Assembly (NCBI RefSeq): GCF_002982015.1
Contig: NZ_PVLV01000094.1
Coordinates: 1 to 45,351 of the forward strand
Direction of reading: 5' to 3'
From: Streptomyces solincola
GTDB taxonomy: Bacteria > Actinomycetota > Actinomycetes > Streptomycetales > Streptomycetaceae
Length of the DNA stretch: 45,351 nt
Within the stretch, counting starts at the first letter, position 1. Each line of letters starts with the position of its first letter. The position numbers and the translations under genes are program-made. Shown piece by piece: positions 1 through 8,651 of the stretch. The notes beneath the pieces were generated by a model. The model saw nothing but the letters and a program-made list of their open reading frames with translations. It was not told the origin of the DNA and made no database searches.

Positions 1-85
1 CCTCAGTTGCTCGCGTCCACTGTGTTAGTTCTGAAGTAACGAACAGCCGTGAATTTTGCCCGGTTGGTTTGTTTAACTTCATAGT
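1..85 (+). other. 23S-5S rRNA internal transcribed spacer (partial)
   Basis: This non-coding stretch lies directly before the 5S rRNA and has no credible reading frame. Its composition and position match the streptomycete spacer between 23S and 5S genes, so the window begins inside the 3' part of an rRNA operon on the plus strand. The exact 3' end of 23S lies outside the window or at its first bases and cannot be placed. Confidence 0.6.
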
Positions 86-204
86 GTTTCGGTGGTCATA
101 GCGTTAGGGAAACGCCCGGTTACATTCCGAACCCGGAAGCTAAGCCTTTCAGCGCCGATGGTACTGCAGGGGGGACCCTGTGGGAGAGTAGGACGCCGCC
201 GAAC
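86..204 (+). rRNA. rrf: 5S ribosomal RNA
   Basis: The sequence starts GTTTCGGTGG and ends CCGCCGAAC, which pair to form the terminal helix I. The internal CCGAACCCGGAAGCTAAG block is the universal 5S loop, and GGGAGAGTAGG lies in the conserved 3' half. Length is about 119 nt, normal for actinobacterial 5S. It is the last gene of an rRNA operon and is followed at once by a strong terminator. End positions are set by helix I and may be off by one or two bases. Confidence 0.95.
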
Positions 205-218
205 AAATTGTGTGGGTG

Positions 219-248
219 AGCCCCGTGCCAGGAATCTGGTACGGGGCT
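219..248 (+). terminator. rRNA operon terminator
   Basis: A 13-bp stem (AGCCCCGTGCCAG pairing with CTGGTACGGGGCT, one G-U pair) with a GAAT loop begins 14 bases after the 5S gene. There is no long U tract, as is usual in Streptomyces. It ends the rRNA transcript before the next gene. Confidence 0.85.
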
Positions 249-355
249 TACTTGCGTTCAGGGGCATTGAGGCGGCACCCTCCTTATTGGCCGGGGGTGT
301 GCTGGCGGTAGGGTCGGGGGGCATCGTCGGCACGTTTCCCCCAGGAGGCCCCCGG

Positions 356-964
356 GTGGAGGTTCAGGAGACTCGCGTCCAGACCGACCGAGTCCTCACC
401 ATCCCCAACATCCTCAGCATGGCCCGGCTCGTCGGCGTACCGCTGTTCCTCTGGCTCATTCTGCTGCCGGAGTTCGGCGGGCCGAAGGCGGACGGGTGGG
501 CGCTGCTGGTGCTGCTGTTCAGCGGGGTCAGCGACTACCTCGACGGGAAGCTGGCCCGGCGGTGGAACCAGATCAGCAGCCTGGGGCGCATCCTCGACCC
601 GGCCGCCGACCGGCTGTACATCCTGTCCACGCTGGTCGGACTGACCTGGCGGGAGATCCTGCCGCTCTGGCTCACCCTCGCGCTCCTGGCGCGCGAACTC
701 ATGCTGCTGGTGATGGTGGGCATCCTCCGCCGGCACGGCTATCCGCCGCCCCAGGTGAACTTCCTCGGCAAGGCGGCCACCTTCAACCTGATGTACGCCT
801 TCCCGTTGCTGCTGCTCAGCGACGGCACCGGATGGCTCGCGTCGCTCGCTGAAGTTTTCGGGTGGGCGTTCGCCGGATGGGGTACAACTCTCTATTGGTG
901 GGCAGGAATCTTGTATGTGGTCCAGGTCCGCCGACTTGTCACGGCGGATGCAACGGCCGACTGA
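356..964 (+). CDS. CDP-alcohol phosphatidyltransferase, PgsA2-like
   Basis: This is a membrane enzyme of about 202 residues that joins a CDP-activated lipid (CDP-diacylglycerol) to an alcohol such as glycerol phosphate or inositol phosphate. The signature D-x2-DG-x2-AR-x8-G-x3-D-x3-D is complete, with D60, D63, D81 and D85 as the metal-binding and catalytic aspartates. Several hydrophobic segments flank it. I chose GTG 356 because AGGAGG lies seven bases upstream and the conserved part starts soon after; the open frame runs further up into rRNA sequence, which cannot be coding. Position next to the DUF881 cluster matches M. tuberculosis pgsA2 (Rv1822). The acceptor alcohol cannot be told from sequence. 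Confidence 0.88.
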   Translation: MEVQETRVQTDRVLTIPNILSMARLVGVPLFLWLILLPEFGGPKADGWALLVLLFSGVSDYLDGKLARRWNQISSLGRILDPAADRLYILSTLVGLTWREILPLWLTLALLARELMLLVMVGILRRHGYPPPQVNFLGKAATFNLMYAFPLLLLSDGTGWLASLAEVFGWAFAGWGTTLYWWAGILYVVQVRRLVTADATAD

Positions 965-1085
965 GTCTGTCTGAGCACGGCGTCGTGCGCCCATGCGCAC
1001 ACGTCTGTCAGCCGTGAGCGGGGGTGTGGTCCCGGACGGACGCGGTCGGCTTGACCGTCGTTTCTGCTAGGAGGACGCTTCCGAC

Positions 1086-3581
1086 ATGAAGGCCGTCGTT
1101 ATGGCCGGCGGCGAGGGCACTCGCCTTCGCCCCATGACCTCAAGCATGCCCAAGCCGCTCCTGCCGGTGGCCAACCGGCCGATCATGGAGCACGTGCTGC
1201 GGCTGCTCAAGCGGCACGGTCTCAACGAGACCGTGGTCACGGTGCAGTTCCTCGCCTCCCTCGTCAAGAACTACTTCGGCGACGGCGAGGAACTCGGCAT
1301 GGAACTCACCTACGCCAACGAGGAGAAGCCGCTCGGCACCGCGGGAAGTGTCAAGAACGCCGAGGAGGCGCTGAAGGACGACGCTTTCCTGGTGATTTCC
1401 GGCGATGCGCTGACCGACTTCGACCTCACCGAGCTCATCCGTTTCCACAAGGAAAAGGGTGCGATGGTCACGGTCTGCCTGACGCGGGTGCCGAACCCGC
1501 TGGAGTTCGGCATCACCATCGTCGACGAAGAGGGCAAGGTCGAGCGGTTCCTGGAGAAGCCCACCTGGGGGCAGGTCTTCTCCGACACGGTGAACACCGG
1601 CATCTACGTGATGGAGCCCGAGGTCTTCGACTACGTCGAGGCCGACGTGTCGGTGGACTGGTCCGGCGACGTGTTCCCGCAGCTCATGAAGGAAGGCAAG
1701 CCGATCTACGGCTATGTCGCCGAGGGCTACTGGGAGGACGTCGGCACCCACGAGAGCTACGTCAAGGCGCAGGCCGACGTGCTGGAGGGGAAGGTCGACG
1801 TCGAGCTGGACGGGTTCGAGATCTCCCCGGGCGTGTGGGTGGCCGAAGGTGCGGAGGTGCACCCGGACGCTGTGCTGCGCGGGCCGCTCTACATCGGCGA
1901 CTACGCCAAGGTGGAGGCCGGCGCGGAGCTGCGCGAGCACACCGTGGTCGGCTCCAACGTGGTGGTCAAGACCGGGGCGTTCCTGCACCGGGCGGTGGTG
2001 CACGACAACGTGTACATCGGCCAGCACAGCAATCTGCGCGGCTGTGTCATCGGCAAGAACACCGACATCATGCGGGCCGCCCGGATCGAGGACGGCGCGG
2101 TCATCGGCGACGAGTGCCTGATCGGCGAAGAATCGATTGTCCAGGGCAACGTCCGGGTCTACCCGTTCAAGACGGTCGAGGCCGGCGCGTTCGTCAACAC
2201 CTCGGTCATCTGGGAGTCCCGCGGCCAGGCGCACCTGTTCGGCGCGCGCGGCGTCTCCGGCATCCTGAACGTGGAGATCACCCCGGAGCTGGCGGTGCGG
2301 CTGGCGGGCGCGTACGCCACCACGCTGAAGAAGGGCGCGACCGTCACCACGGCCCGTGACCACTCGCGTGGTGCGCGGGCGCTGAAGCGGGCGGTGATCT
2401 CGGCGCTTCAGGCCAGCGCCATCGACGTACGCGACCTGGAGAACGTGCCGCTGCCGGTGGCCCGCGAGCAGACGGCGCGCGGCAGTGCCGGCGGCATCAT
2501 GATCCGTACGACTCCGGGCGTGCCGGACTCCGTCGACATCATGTTCTTCGACGAGCGCGGCGCGGACCTGTCGCAGGCCGGGCAGCGCAAGCTGGACCGG
2601 GTCTTCGCCCGACAGGAGTACCGGCGGGCGTTCCCCGGCGAGATCGGCGACCTGTCGTTCCCGTCCAGCGTCTACGACTCCTACACCGGGTCGCTGCTGC
2701 GGTCGGTGGACACCTCGGGGGTCGCCGAGGCGGGGCTGAAGATCGTGGTGGACGCCTCGAACGGCAGCGCGGGGCTCGTGCTGCCCAGCCTCCTCGGGCG
2801 GCTGGGCGTCGATTCGCTGACCATCAACCCGGGTCTGGACGAGTCGCGGCCCACCGAGTCCGCCGAGTCCCGGCGGGCCGGGCTGGTGCGGCTCGGCGAG
2901 ATCGTGGCGTCGGCGCGGGCCGCGTTCGGCGTCCGGTTCGACACCGTCGGCGAGCGTCTCTCGCTGGTGGACGAGCGGGGCCGGATCATCGAGGACGACC
3001 GGGCGCTGCTGGTGCTGCTCGACCTGGTCGCCGCCGAGCGGCGCAGCGGGCGGGTGGCGCTGCCGGTGACCACGACCAGGATCGCCGAGCAGGTGGCCGC
3101 CTACCACGGCACCCAGGTGGACTGGACGACGACGTCGCCGGACGACCTGACCCGGGTGGGCCGCGAGGACTCCACGATCTTCGGCGGCGACGGCCGCGGC
3201 GGCTTCATCGTGCCGGAGTTCAGCAGCGTCTTCGACGGCACGGCCGCGTTCGTGCGGCTGATCGGGCTGGTGGCCCGTACCCAGCTCACGCTGAGCCAGA
3301 TCGACGCGCGCATCCCGCGGGCCCATGTGCTCAAGCGGGATCTGGCCACCCCGTGGGCGGTCAAGGGCCTGGTGATGCGCCGGGTCGTGGAGGAGGCCGG
3401 CGACCGGCACGTGGACACCACGGACGGTGTGCGCGTGGTGGAGGCCGACGGCCGCTGGGTGATGGTGCTGCCGGACCCGGCGGAGGCGGTCACCCACCTG
3501 TGGGCCGAGGGGCCGGACGACGGTTCGGCGCAGGCCCTGCTGGACGAGTGGGCCGCCGTGGTGGAGAGCGCGGGCCGCTGA
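1086..3581 (+). CDS. manC: Mannose-1-phosphate guanylyltransferase with C-terminal phosphomannomutase-like domain
   Basis: An 831-residue fusion protein. Residues 1-230 form a nucleotidyltransferase with the nucleotide-binding [11 protein letters not shown] motif near the start and a [11 protein letters not shown] metal-site motif. Residues about 245-370 are a left-handed beta-helix of hexapeptide repeats. Residues about 385-830 resemble phosphoglucomutase/phosphomannomutase. It should make GDP-mannose from mannose-1-phosphate and GTP for protein mannosylation and lipoglycans. The mutase-like part looks inactive: the phosphoserine loop TASHNP is replaced by RTTPGVPDS (from R474), the DGDxDR metal loop by DTVGER (619-624), and the GEXSGH sugar loop by GGDGRGGF. 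Start ATG has AGGAGG 11 bases upstream. Glucose-1-phosphate specificity is a less likely alternative. Confidence 0.85.
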   Translation: MKAVVMAGGEGTRLRPMTSSMPKPLLPVANRPIMEHVLRLLKRHGLNETVVTVQFLASLVKNYFGDGEELGMELTYANEEKPLGTAGSVKNAEEALKDDAFLVISGDALTDFDLTELIRFHKEKGAMVTVCLTRVPNPLEFGITIVDEEGKVERFLEKPTWGQVFSDTVNTGIYVMEPEVFDYVEADVSVDWSGDVFPQLMKEGKPIYGYVAEGYWEDVGTHESYVKAQADVLEGKVDVELDGFEISPGVWVAEGAEVHPDAVLRGPLYIGDYAKVEAGAELREHTVVGSNVVVKTGAFLHRAVVHDNVYIGQHSNLRGCVIGKNTDIMRAARIEDGAVIGDECLIGEESIVQGNVRVYPFKTVEAGAFVNTSVIWESRGQAHLFGARGVSGILNVEITPELAVRLAGAYATTLKKGATVTTARDHSRGARALKRAVISALQASAIDVRDLENVPLPVAREQTARGSAGGIMIRTTPGVPDSVDIMFFDERGADLSQAGQRKLDRVFARQEYRRAFPGEIGDLSFPSSVYDSYTGSLLRSVDTSGVAEAGLKIVVDASNGSAGLVLPSLLGRLGVDSLTINPGLDESRPTESAESRRAGLVRLGEIVASARAAFGVRFDTVGERLSLVDERGRIIEDDRALLVLLDLVAAERRSGRVALPVTTTRIAEQVAAYHGTQVDWTTTSPDDLTRVGREDSTIFGGDGRGGFIVPEFSSVFDGTAAFVRLIGLVARTQLTLSQIDARIPRAHVLKRDLATPWAVKGLVMRRVVEEAGDRHVDTTDGVRVVEADGRWVMVLPDPAEAVTHLWAEGPDDGSAQALLDEWAAVVESAGR

Positions 3582-3672
3582 CGCGTTCACCGGTGTGCCG
3601 CACCCGGCGCCGTACGACACGGGTGCGGCACACCGGTACTCCATTCGGCGGAACCCGACGCGACGTGCGACG

Positions 3673-4605
3673 ATGTGCGGCATGTCGCAGCAGCCACCTG
3701 ATCGGAGCATCGGCGCGCCGCCGCGGCCCGACGCGTCCATGTCGCTGCTGAACAACGTCATGGACCACGCGCTGGACGACGGGTACGCGGAGGCCGCGGC
3801 CCGGCGGGCGGCCGAGGACCGGGGTCTGCCGCGCACCCTGCGGGCCAAGCTGGGGCTCGCGGCCGGGCTGGTGCTGGCCGCGCTCGTCGTCACGCTCGGT
3901 GCCGCACAGGCGCGTACGGCGGCCCCGGTGGTGGCCAAGGAGCGCGAGGAGCTGATCGACCGCATCCAGTCGGAGACCTCGGCGGCCGACGAGCTGGAGA
4001 AGCGGGTGGAGGGCCTGCGGGCCGAGGTGGGGGAGCGGCAGCGCCAGGCCCTACAGGAGCACGGCGGTGACCAGGGGGACCTGGTCGGACTGCTGTCGGG
4101 GGCCACCGCGGTCAAGGGGCCGGGGCTGAAACTCGTCATCGACGACGCCGAGGCCAGCGACAAGGGCGGCGGCGGGCCGCGCGAGAGCGCCTCCTTCACG
4201 GACACCGGCCGGGTGCGCGACCGGGACATGCAGCGGGTGGTCAACGGCCTGTGGCAGGCGGGCGCGGAGGCGGTCGCCATCAACGGGCAGCGGCTGACCG
4301 CCCTGTCGGCGATCCGGGCCGCGGGCGACGCCATACTGGTCGACAACCGGCCGCTGGCGCCCCCGTACACCGTGCTGGCGGTGGGGGACGCCAAGCGGCT
4401 CCACACCTCCTTCCAGGACAGCGCCGACGGGGCGTACCTGGAGGTGCTGCGCGAGAACTACGGTGTCCGCAGCACCGTTTCGGAGCAGGACGAGGTCGGT
4501 CTGCCGGCCGCGCCGAGCCTCATCGTCCGCACCGCGCAGCCGAGGATCGCCGGCGACGGCGACGGCGGGGACGGGACCGACACAGCAGGGAAGGGCACAT
4601 CGTGA
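3673..4605 (+). CDS. DUF881 family membrane protein (first copy)
   Basis: About 310 residues. A hydrophilic N-terminus is followed by one membrane segment (about 57-79), a coiled coil (about 85-125) and an extracytoplasmic DUF881 domain that fills the rest. The family (Rv1823/Rv1825; YlxW/YlxX in Bacillus) always sits with the small basic protein and is linked by position to division and envelope genes; no enzymatic role is known. ATG 3673 and ATG 3682 are both possible starts, and neither has a clear Shine-Dalgarno sequence. The stop codon overlaps the GTG start of the next gene by four bases, so translation is probably coupled. Confidence 0.8.
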   Translation: MCGMSQQPPDRSIGAPPRPDASMSLLNNVMDHALDDGYAEAAARRAAEDRGLPRTLRAKLGLAAGLVLAALVVTLGAAQARTAAPVVAKEREELIDRIQSETSAADELEKRVEGLRAEVGERQRQALQEHGGDQGDLVGLLSGATAVKGPGLKLVIDDAEASDKGGGGPRESASFTDTGRVRDRDMQRVVNGLWQAGAEAVAINGQRLTALSAIRAAGDAILVDNRPLAPPYTVLAVGDAKRLHTSFQDSADGAYLEVLRENYGVRSTVSEQDEVGLPAAPSLIVRTAQPRIAGDGDGGDGTDTAGKGTS

Positions 4606-4934
4606 TCGCCGTACTGGGCCTCGTCGTGGGAGTCGTGGTCGGACTGTTCATCCGGCCCGAAGTGCCGGCGGCGGTCGAGCCCTATCTGCCCATCGCCGTC
4701 GTCGCGGCGCTGGACGCGGTCTTCGGCGGTCTGCGGGCGATGCTCGACGGGATCTTCGTGGACAAGGTCTTCGTGGTCTCGTTCCTCTCCAACGTCGTCG
4801 TCGCCGCGCTGATCGTCTTCCTCGGCGACGAGCTGGGCGTGGGCGCGCAGCTCTCCACCGGTGTGGTGGTCGTGCTCGGCATCCGCATCTTCTCCAACGC
4901 CGCCGCGATCCGGCGGCACGTGTTCCGGGCGTGA
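4602..4934 (+). CDS. sbp: Small basic membrane protein, DUF1290 (Sbp)
   Basis: A 110-residue integral membrane protein with an N-terminal hydrophobic helix and two more membrane segments, ending in the basic tail AAIRRHVFRA. It matches the small basic protein family (Rv1824; Bacillus Sbp). Its molecular role is unknown, but it always sits with DUF881 proteins. GTG 4602 overlaps the stop of the preceding DUF881 gene (GTGA), and the second DUF881 gene starts five bases after its stop. The three genes form a tight unit and probably one membrane complex (inference). Confidence 0.85.
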   Translation: MIAVLGLVVGVVVGLFIRPEVPAAVEPYLPIAVVAALDAVFGGLRAMLDGIFVDKVFVVSFLSNVVVAALIVFLGDELGVGAQLSTGVVVVLGIRIFSNAAAIRRHVFRA

Positions 4935-4939
4935 GGCCG

Positions 4940-6106
4940 ATGAGCAACGACGACCAGAGGCCCGAGACCGGCCCCGAGGCGGGCGTGGAGGGCGTTCCGG
5001 CGGCCGGTGAGCGGCCCGCCGCGACCCCGCCGCCCCCGGGGCGGCCCGAGGTGGCGGCGCAGCCGGCGGGGGACGCGGGGCAGCCGCCGCCGGAGGCCCC
5101 GGTCGAGCAGACGCTGGCCTTCCTGCCGCCGGTCGCCGCCCAGCAGCCGCCGTCGCGGCCGGTTCCGCCGGTCCGCTCGGCGCACGAGCCGCTGCCGCCG
5201 CAGCAGCCGGTGGGCGGTACGGCGGGACCGGCGTACGGGGAGGCGCGGACGTCGCCCGTCCCGGAGCGGACCCCCGAGGCGACGCCGACGCCGACACCGG
5301 CTCCGGCCGTGCCGCCCGCCGAGTCGGCCGCGTCCAGCGAGTCGACCGCGCCCGCCGAGCCGTCGGCGGGAAGCGGCGGGGACGAGGTGACCGGTCGGCA
5401 GCGGCTCTTCGCGGGGCTGTGGCCGCCGCGGGTGACGCGGGCCCAACTCGTCGTCGCGCTGCTGCTGTTCGGGCTCGGTCTCGGGCTGGCCATCCAGGTC
5501 CGCTCGACCGGTGACGACCAGGCGCTGCGCGGCGCGCGGCAGGAGGACCTGGTCCGCATCCTGGACGAGCTGGACGACCGCACCCAGCGGCTGGAGGACG
5601 AGAAGTCCCGGCTGGAGGACCAGCGCACGGAGCTGGAGAACAGCTCCGACCAGGCCGAGGAGGCCCGTAGGCAGACGGTGGAGAAGGAGCGGCAGCTCGG
5701 CATCCTGGCCGGTACGGTGGCCGCGCAGGGTCCGGGGATCACGCTCACCGTCCAGGACGGCGGCGGCGCGGTCGACGCGGACATGCTGCTGGACGCCATC
5801 CAGGAGCTGCGCGCGGCCGGCGCCGAGGCCATCCAGGTCAACGGGGTGCGTACGGTGGCCAACAGCTACTTCAGCGGCGACGCCGGCGAGATCGAGGTCG
5901 ACGGGCACGAGATCAAGGCCCCGTACGTCTTCAAGGTGATCGGGAAGCCGGAGGATCTGGAGCCGGCCCTGAACATTCCGGGCGGTGTCGTGCAGACGCT
6001 GGAGAAGGAGCAGGCCACCGCGGTGGTGACCAGGTCGGAGAAGATCGTCGTGGATGCCTTGCGACCGGTGCAGCGGCCTGACTACGCTCGGTCGTCACCG
6101 CAGTGA
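4940..6106 (+). CDS. DUF881 family membrane protein (second copy, proline-rich N-terminus)
   Basis: A 388-residue protein. Residues 1-150 are a proline/alanine/glutamate-rich, probably disordered cytoplasmic tail. A membrane helix follows at about 168-187, then a charged coiled coil at about 195-255 and the DUF881 domain to the end. It is the distant paralogue of the gene at 3673 and the third member of the DUF881-sbp-DUF881 unit (compare Rv1825). ATG 4940 lies five bases after the sbp stop. The long disordered tail is absent from the first copy and may be a docking region; that is inference. Confidence 0.8.
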   Translation: MSNDDQRPETGPEAGVEGVPAAGERPAATPPPPGRPEVAAQPAGDAGQPPPEAPVEQTLAFLPPVAAQQPPSRPVPPVRSAHEPLPPQQPVGGTAGPAYGEARTSPVPERTPEATPTPTPAPAVPPAESAASSESTAPAEPSAGSGGDEVTGRQRLFAGLWPPRVTRAQLVVALLLFGLGLGLAIQVRSTGDDQALRGARQEDLVRILDELDDRTQRLEDEKSRLEDQRTELENSSDQAEEARRQTVEKERQLGILAGTVAAQGPGITLTVQDGGGAVDADMLLDAIQELRAAGAEAIQVNGVRTVANSYFSGDAGEIEVDGHEIKAPYVFKVIGKPEDLEPALNIPGGVVQTLEKEQATAVVTRSEKIVVDALRPVQRPDYARSSPQ

Positions 6107-6160
6107 GCCACAGGTGTACGGCGGCCGTCCGGCAGGGGCGCCGGGTTGCGGGGGGTCGGC

Positions 6161-6178
6161 GCACCGAGATCGCGGTGC
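6161..6178 (+). terminator. Weak hairpin between the DUF881 unit and the FHA gene
   Basis: GCACCG pairs with CGGTGC around a six-base loop, extendable by one C-G pair. It lies in the 190-bp gap before the FHA gene. It could be a weak terminator or leader structure. No promoter in the gap is clear enough to call. Confidence 0.3.
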
Positions 6179-6296
6179 GTGAGGGAAACTGTCCGGAGGA
6201 TACGGACGTTGTGAGAATGTCCGGGTCGGCAGGTGTGTTCGTCCGAAGGTCGTCCTGCCCCACGGGCGGGTCTGTTTCGTTCAAGGGGAATCGCCC

Positions 6297-7133
6297 GTGA
6301 AGTTGTTTGCGAAGTTGTTCGGCAAGAGCGCACGCGAGGACGGCGGCAACGCCCGGCACCGCGCACCGCGCCATGGCCAGAGTGAGGAGCAGGGCGGCGA
6401 GCGCCCCCTGTTCCGTGACGAGGTCGCCCATCCCGGTGGTGACGTTCCCGGTGCCCAGGGCGCGTCTGTTGACCCTGCCGCGGCCGGGCCCATAGGTTTC
6501 GGGGATTCACCGACCTCGGGTGCGGGCGGCGGGTACACCCCCGACCCGTACGCCACCAGCCCGCACCACGCGGGCCAGCTTCGGCAGGAGGGTTCGTCCA
6601 TGCCGGTGTGTTCGAGGTGTGGTCACCGCAACCCCGAGGCGAGCCGGTTCTGCTCCAACTGCGGCGCTCCGCTGCGCGCCGGAGCGGTGCCCGAGCGCGC
6701 CTCCGAGACCACGTCGACGATCTCGATCTCGGGCCTGGAGGCGTACGACTCCGAGGCCACCGGCCAGACGGCGCTGCCGTCGCTCTCCCCGGAGGCCCAG
6801 GCCGCCGTGGAGGCGCTGCCGCTCGGCTCGGCGCTGCTGGTGGTGCGCCGGGGCCCCAACTCGGGCAGCCGGTTCCTGCTGGACGGCGACCTGACGACGG
6901 CCGGCCGGCACCCGCAGAGCGACATCTTCCTCGACGACGTGACCGTCTCGCGGCGGCACGTGGAGTTCCGCCGCGGGCCGGACGGCAGCTTCACGGTCTC
7001 CGACGTCGGCAGCCTCAACGGCACCTACGTCAACCGCGAGCCGATCGACTCGGTGCTGCTCAACAACGGCGACGAGGTGCAGATCGGCAAGTACCGCCTG
7101 GTCTTCTTCGCGAGCCAGCAGCGGGGCGTGTGA
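6297..7133 (+). CDS. garA: Zinc-ribbon and FHA domain protein, GarA/OdhI-like
   Basis: A 278-residue phosphopeptide-binding regulator. A basic N-terminus (MKLFAKLFGK) leads to a disordered stretch, a zinc ribbon with C105, C108, C119 and C122, an ETTS motif at 137-140 and an FHA domain from about 175 to 273 with GRHPQSD, SRRH and SLNGTYVN. The C-terminal 145 residues match mycobacterial GarA, whose ETTS threonines are phosphorylated by Ser/Thr kinases to switch control of 2-oxoglutarate dehydrogenase and glutamate metabolism. GTG 6297 has an AAGGGGAA site seven bases away. ATG 6600 has an even better AGGAGGG and would give a 177-residue GarA-sized protein starting at the zinc ribbon. The downstream merR gene overlaps the stop. 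Confidence 0.82.
   Translation: MKLFAKLFGKSAREDGGNARHRAPRHGQSEEQGGERPLFRDEVAHPGGDVPGAQGASVDPAAAGPIGFGDSPTSGAGGGYTPDPYATSPHHAGQLRQEGSSMPVCSRCGHRNPEASRFCSNCGAPLRAGAVPERASETTSTISISGLEAYDSEATGQTALPSLSPEAQAAVEALPLGSALLVVRRGPNSGSRFLLDGDLTTAGRHPQSDIFLDDVTVSRRHVEFRRGPDGSFTVSDVGSLNGTYVNREPIDSVLLNNGDEVQIGKYRLVFFASQQRGV
6586..6602 (+). promoter_or_regulatory. Internal ribosome binding site and alternative start of the FHA gene
   Basis: AGGAGGG (6586-6592) lies seven bases before an in-frame ATG (6600) that would start the protein at MPVCSRCGH. This is the best Shine-Dalgarno sequence in the gene. It may give a second, shorter isoform or be the only true start. Confidence 0.5.
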
Positions 7134-7945
7134 CCCGGCCGGGCACCCCCGTGCCGCGCGGCGCCGGCGACGGCGCCGCGCGCGGGGAGCAGCGCCTGGT
7201 GAGCATCGGCACGGTGCTCACCAGGCTGCGCCAGGAGTTCCCCGAGGTGACCATCTCCAAGATCCGCTTCCTGGAGGCGGAGGGGCTGGTCGAGCCGCGG
7301 CGGACGGCTTCCGGTTACCGGAAGTTCTCGCCGGCGGACGTGGAGCGGCTGGTGCGCATCCTGCGCATGCAGCGCGACCACTACCTTCCGCTGAAGGTCA
7401 TCCGCGAGCACCTGGACGCCGTCGAGCGAGGCGAGGCCGAGGCCGCGGCCCCGGCCGGCCCCGGTCGGCAGCGCCGGCCGGCGGACGACATCCCCTGGAC
7501 GGACGGCCCCCGGCCCGACGGCTCTCGCCCGGACGCGCCGGGGGATCCGGCGGCGGACCCGGCCGAGCCCGCGCCTCCGGTGCGGATCGGGCGGGCCGAG
7601 CTGCTGGCGGCCGCCGGGGTGGACGAGGGCCTGCTCGTCGAGTGGGAGTCCTACGGCCTGCTCCAGCCCGGTCCGGACGGCGGCTATCCGGCGGACGCGG
7701 TGACGGTGGCCAAGCTGGTCGCCGAGCTGGGCCGGTTCGGCCTGGAAGCGCGCCATCTACGGGCCGCGAAGGCGGCGGCCGAACGCGAGGCGGGCCTCAT
7801 CGAGCAGGTCGTGGCACCGCTGCGGCGCCACCGCAACCCGCAGACCAGGGCGCACGCGGAGGCGACCGTCCAGGAGCTGGCCGAGCTGTCCGTACGGCTG
7901 CACGCGGCGCTGGTCCGCACCGCTCTGGGCGCGCGCCCGAGGTAG
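7130..7945 (+). CDS. ftsR: MerR-family transcriptional regulator, FtsR/Rv1828-like
   Basis: A 271-residue regulator. The winged helix-turn-helix runs from about residue 24 to 98 (VSIGTVLTRLRQEF, then SGYRKFSPADVERL). A charged low-complexity linker and a second MerR-like fold (about 150-260) follow. Position after garA matches M. tuberculosis Rv1828 and Corynebacterium FtsR, an activator of ftsZ; that function is carried over by homology and synteny. GTG 7130 overlaps the stop of the FHA gene by four bases, so the two are translationally coupled. There are no metal-binding cysteines, as expected for this branch. Confidence 0.8.
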   Translation: MTRPGTPVPRGAGDGAARGEQRLVSIGTVLTRLRQEFPEVTISKIRFLEAEGLVEPRRTASGYRKFSPADVERLVRILRMQRDHYLPLKVIREHLDAVERGEAEAAAPAGPGRQRRPADDIPWTDGPRPDGSRPDAPGDPAADPAEPAPPVRIGRAELLAAAGVDEGLLVEWESYGLLQPGPDGGYPADAVTVAKLVAELGRFGLEARHLRAAKAAAEREAGLIEQVVAPLRRHRNPQTRAHAEATVQELAELSVRLHAALVRTALGARPR

Positions 7946-8042
7946 CGGGCACGGCCCTGCGCACGGCCGTTTTCGGACGCCGGGCGACGGTGTGCGGCCG
8001 ATCTTGGGAGGGCCCGACTATCCAAATCGGTCCGGCACGTCC

Positions 8043-8054
8043 TAGGGTTGCCAT
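8043..8054 (+). promoter_or_regulatory. Possible -10 box for a leaderless bfn transcript
   Basis: TAGGGT (8043-8048) sits six bases before GTG 8055, the spacing that would place transcription start on the start codon. No Shine-Dalgarno sequence is visible, and no good -35 hexamer is present, so this is only suggestive. Confidence 0.35.
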
Positions 8055-8528
8055 GTGAACGAGCTCGATGTCGTCGGTGTCCGGGTGGAAATGCCGTCCA
8101 ACCAGCCGATCGTGCTCCTGCGTGAAGTGGGAGGCGACCGGTACCTCCCGATCTGGATCGGGGCGGGAGAGGCGACGGCGATCGCCTTCGCCCAGCAGGG
8201 CATGGCCCCTGCCAGGCCGCTCACCCATGATCTGTTCAAGGACGTGCTGGAGGCGGTGGGCCAGGAGCTCACCGAGGTGCGCATCACCGACCTGCGCGAG
8301 GGCGTCTTCTACGCCGAGCTGGTCTTCGCCAGCGGGGTGGAGGTGAGCGCGCGGCCGTCCGACGCCATAGCGCTGGCCCTGCGGACCGGGACGCCGATCT
8401 TCGGCAGCGACGGGGTGCTCGACGACGCGGGCATCGCCATCCCGGACGAGCAGGAGGACGAGGTGGAGAAGTTCCGCGAGTTCCTCGACCAGATCTCGCC
8501 CGAGGACTTCGGTTCCAGCAGCCAGTAG
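8055..8528 (+). CDS. Bifunctional nuclease family protein (BFN, DUF151)
   Basis: A 157-residue cytoplasmic protein with the family's features: LPIWIGAGEATAIAF near residue 31, RPLTHDL at 54-60, and the RPSDAIALALRTGTPIF block at 100-116. An acidic tail follows. The family name comes from a plant protein with DNase and RNase activity; bacterial members are uncharacterised enzymes that often sit with MerR genes. It matches Rv1829 in position. GTG 8055 is the only start that keeps the conserved N-terminus and it lacks a Shine-Dalgarno sequence. Confidence 0.85.
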   Translation: MNELDVVGVRVEMPSNQPIVLLREVGGDRYLPIWIGAGEATAIAFAQQGMAPARPLTHDLFKDVLEAVGQELTEVRITDLREGVFYAELVFASGVEVSARPSDAIALALRTGTPIFGSDGVLDDAGIAIPDEQEDEVEKFREFLDQISPEDFGSSSQ

Positions 8529-8624
8529 CGCCGGGCCGGGCCGCCTCCGGCCTGCCTGCCCTCTGACGAAACGCCGATCCTTACCCGGTTAGAGGACACG
8601 CCAAACCACTCTCAGGGTGATTAT

Positions 8625-8642
8625 CACTCGGCGTGGCGAGTG
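8625..8642. promoter_or_regulatory. Perfect inverted repeat upstream of the second MerR gene
   Basis: CACTCG and CGAGTG flank a six-base centre (GCGTGG). The site ends about ten bases before the -35 box of the promoter described next, so it could bind an activator or repressor. It could also be a chance short palindrome in GC-rich DNA. Confidence 0.35.
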
Positions 8643-8651
8643 TGGCGATCG

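Noticed and set aside
1051..1073. TTGACC and TAGGAG before manC as a promoter.
   Set aside because: The spacer is only 11 bases and the second hexamer is part of the ribosome binding site.
1140..4406. Very long open frame on the minus strand opposite manC and DUF881.
   Set aside because: It is the antisense shadow of GC-rich codons; the plus-strand proteins are clearly conserved and the minus translation is low complexity.
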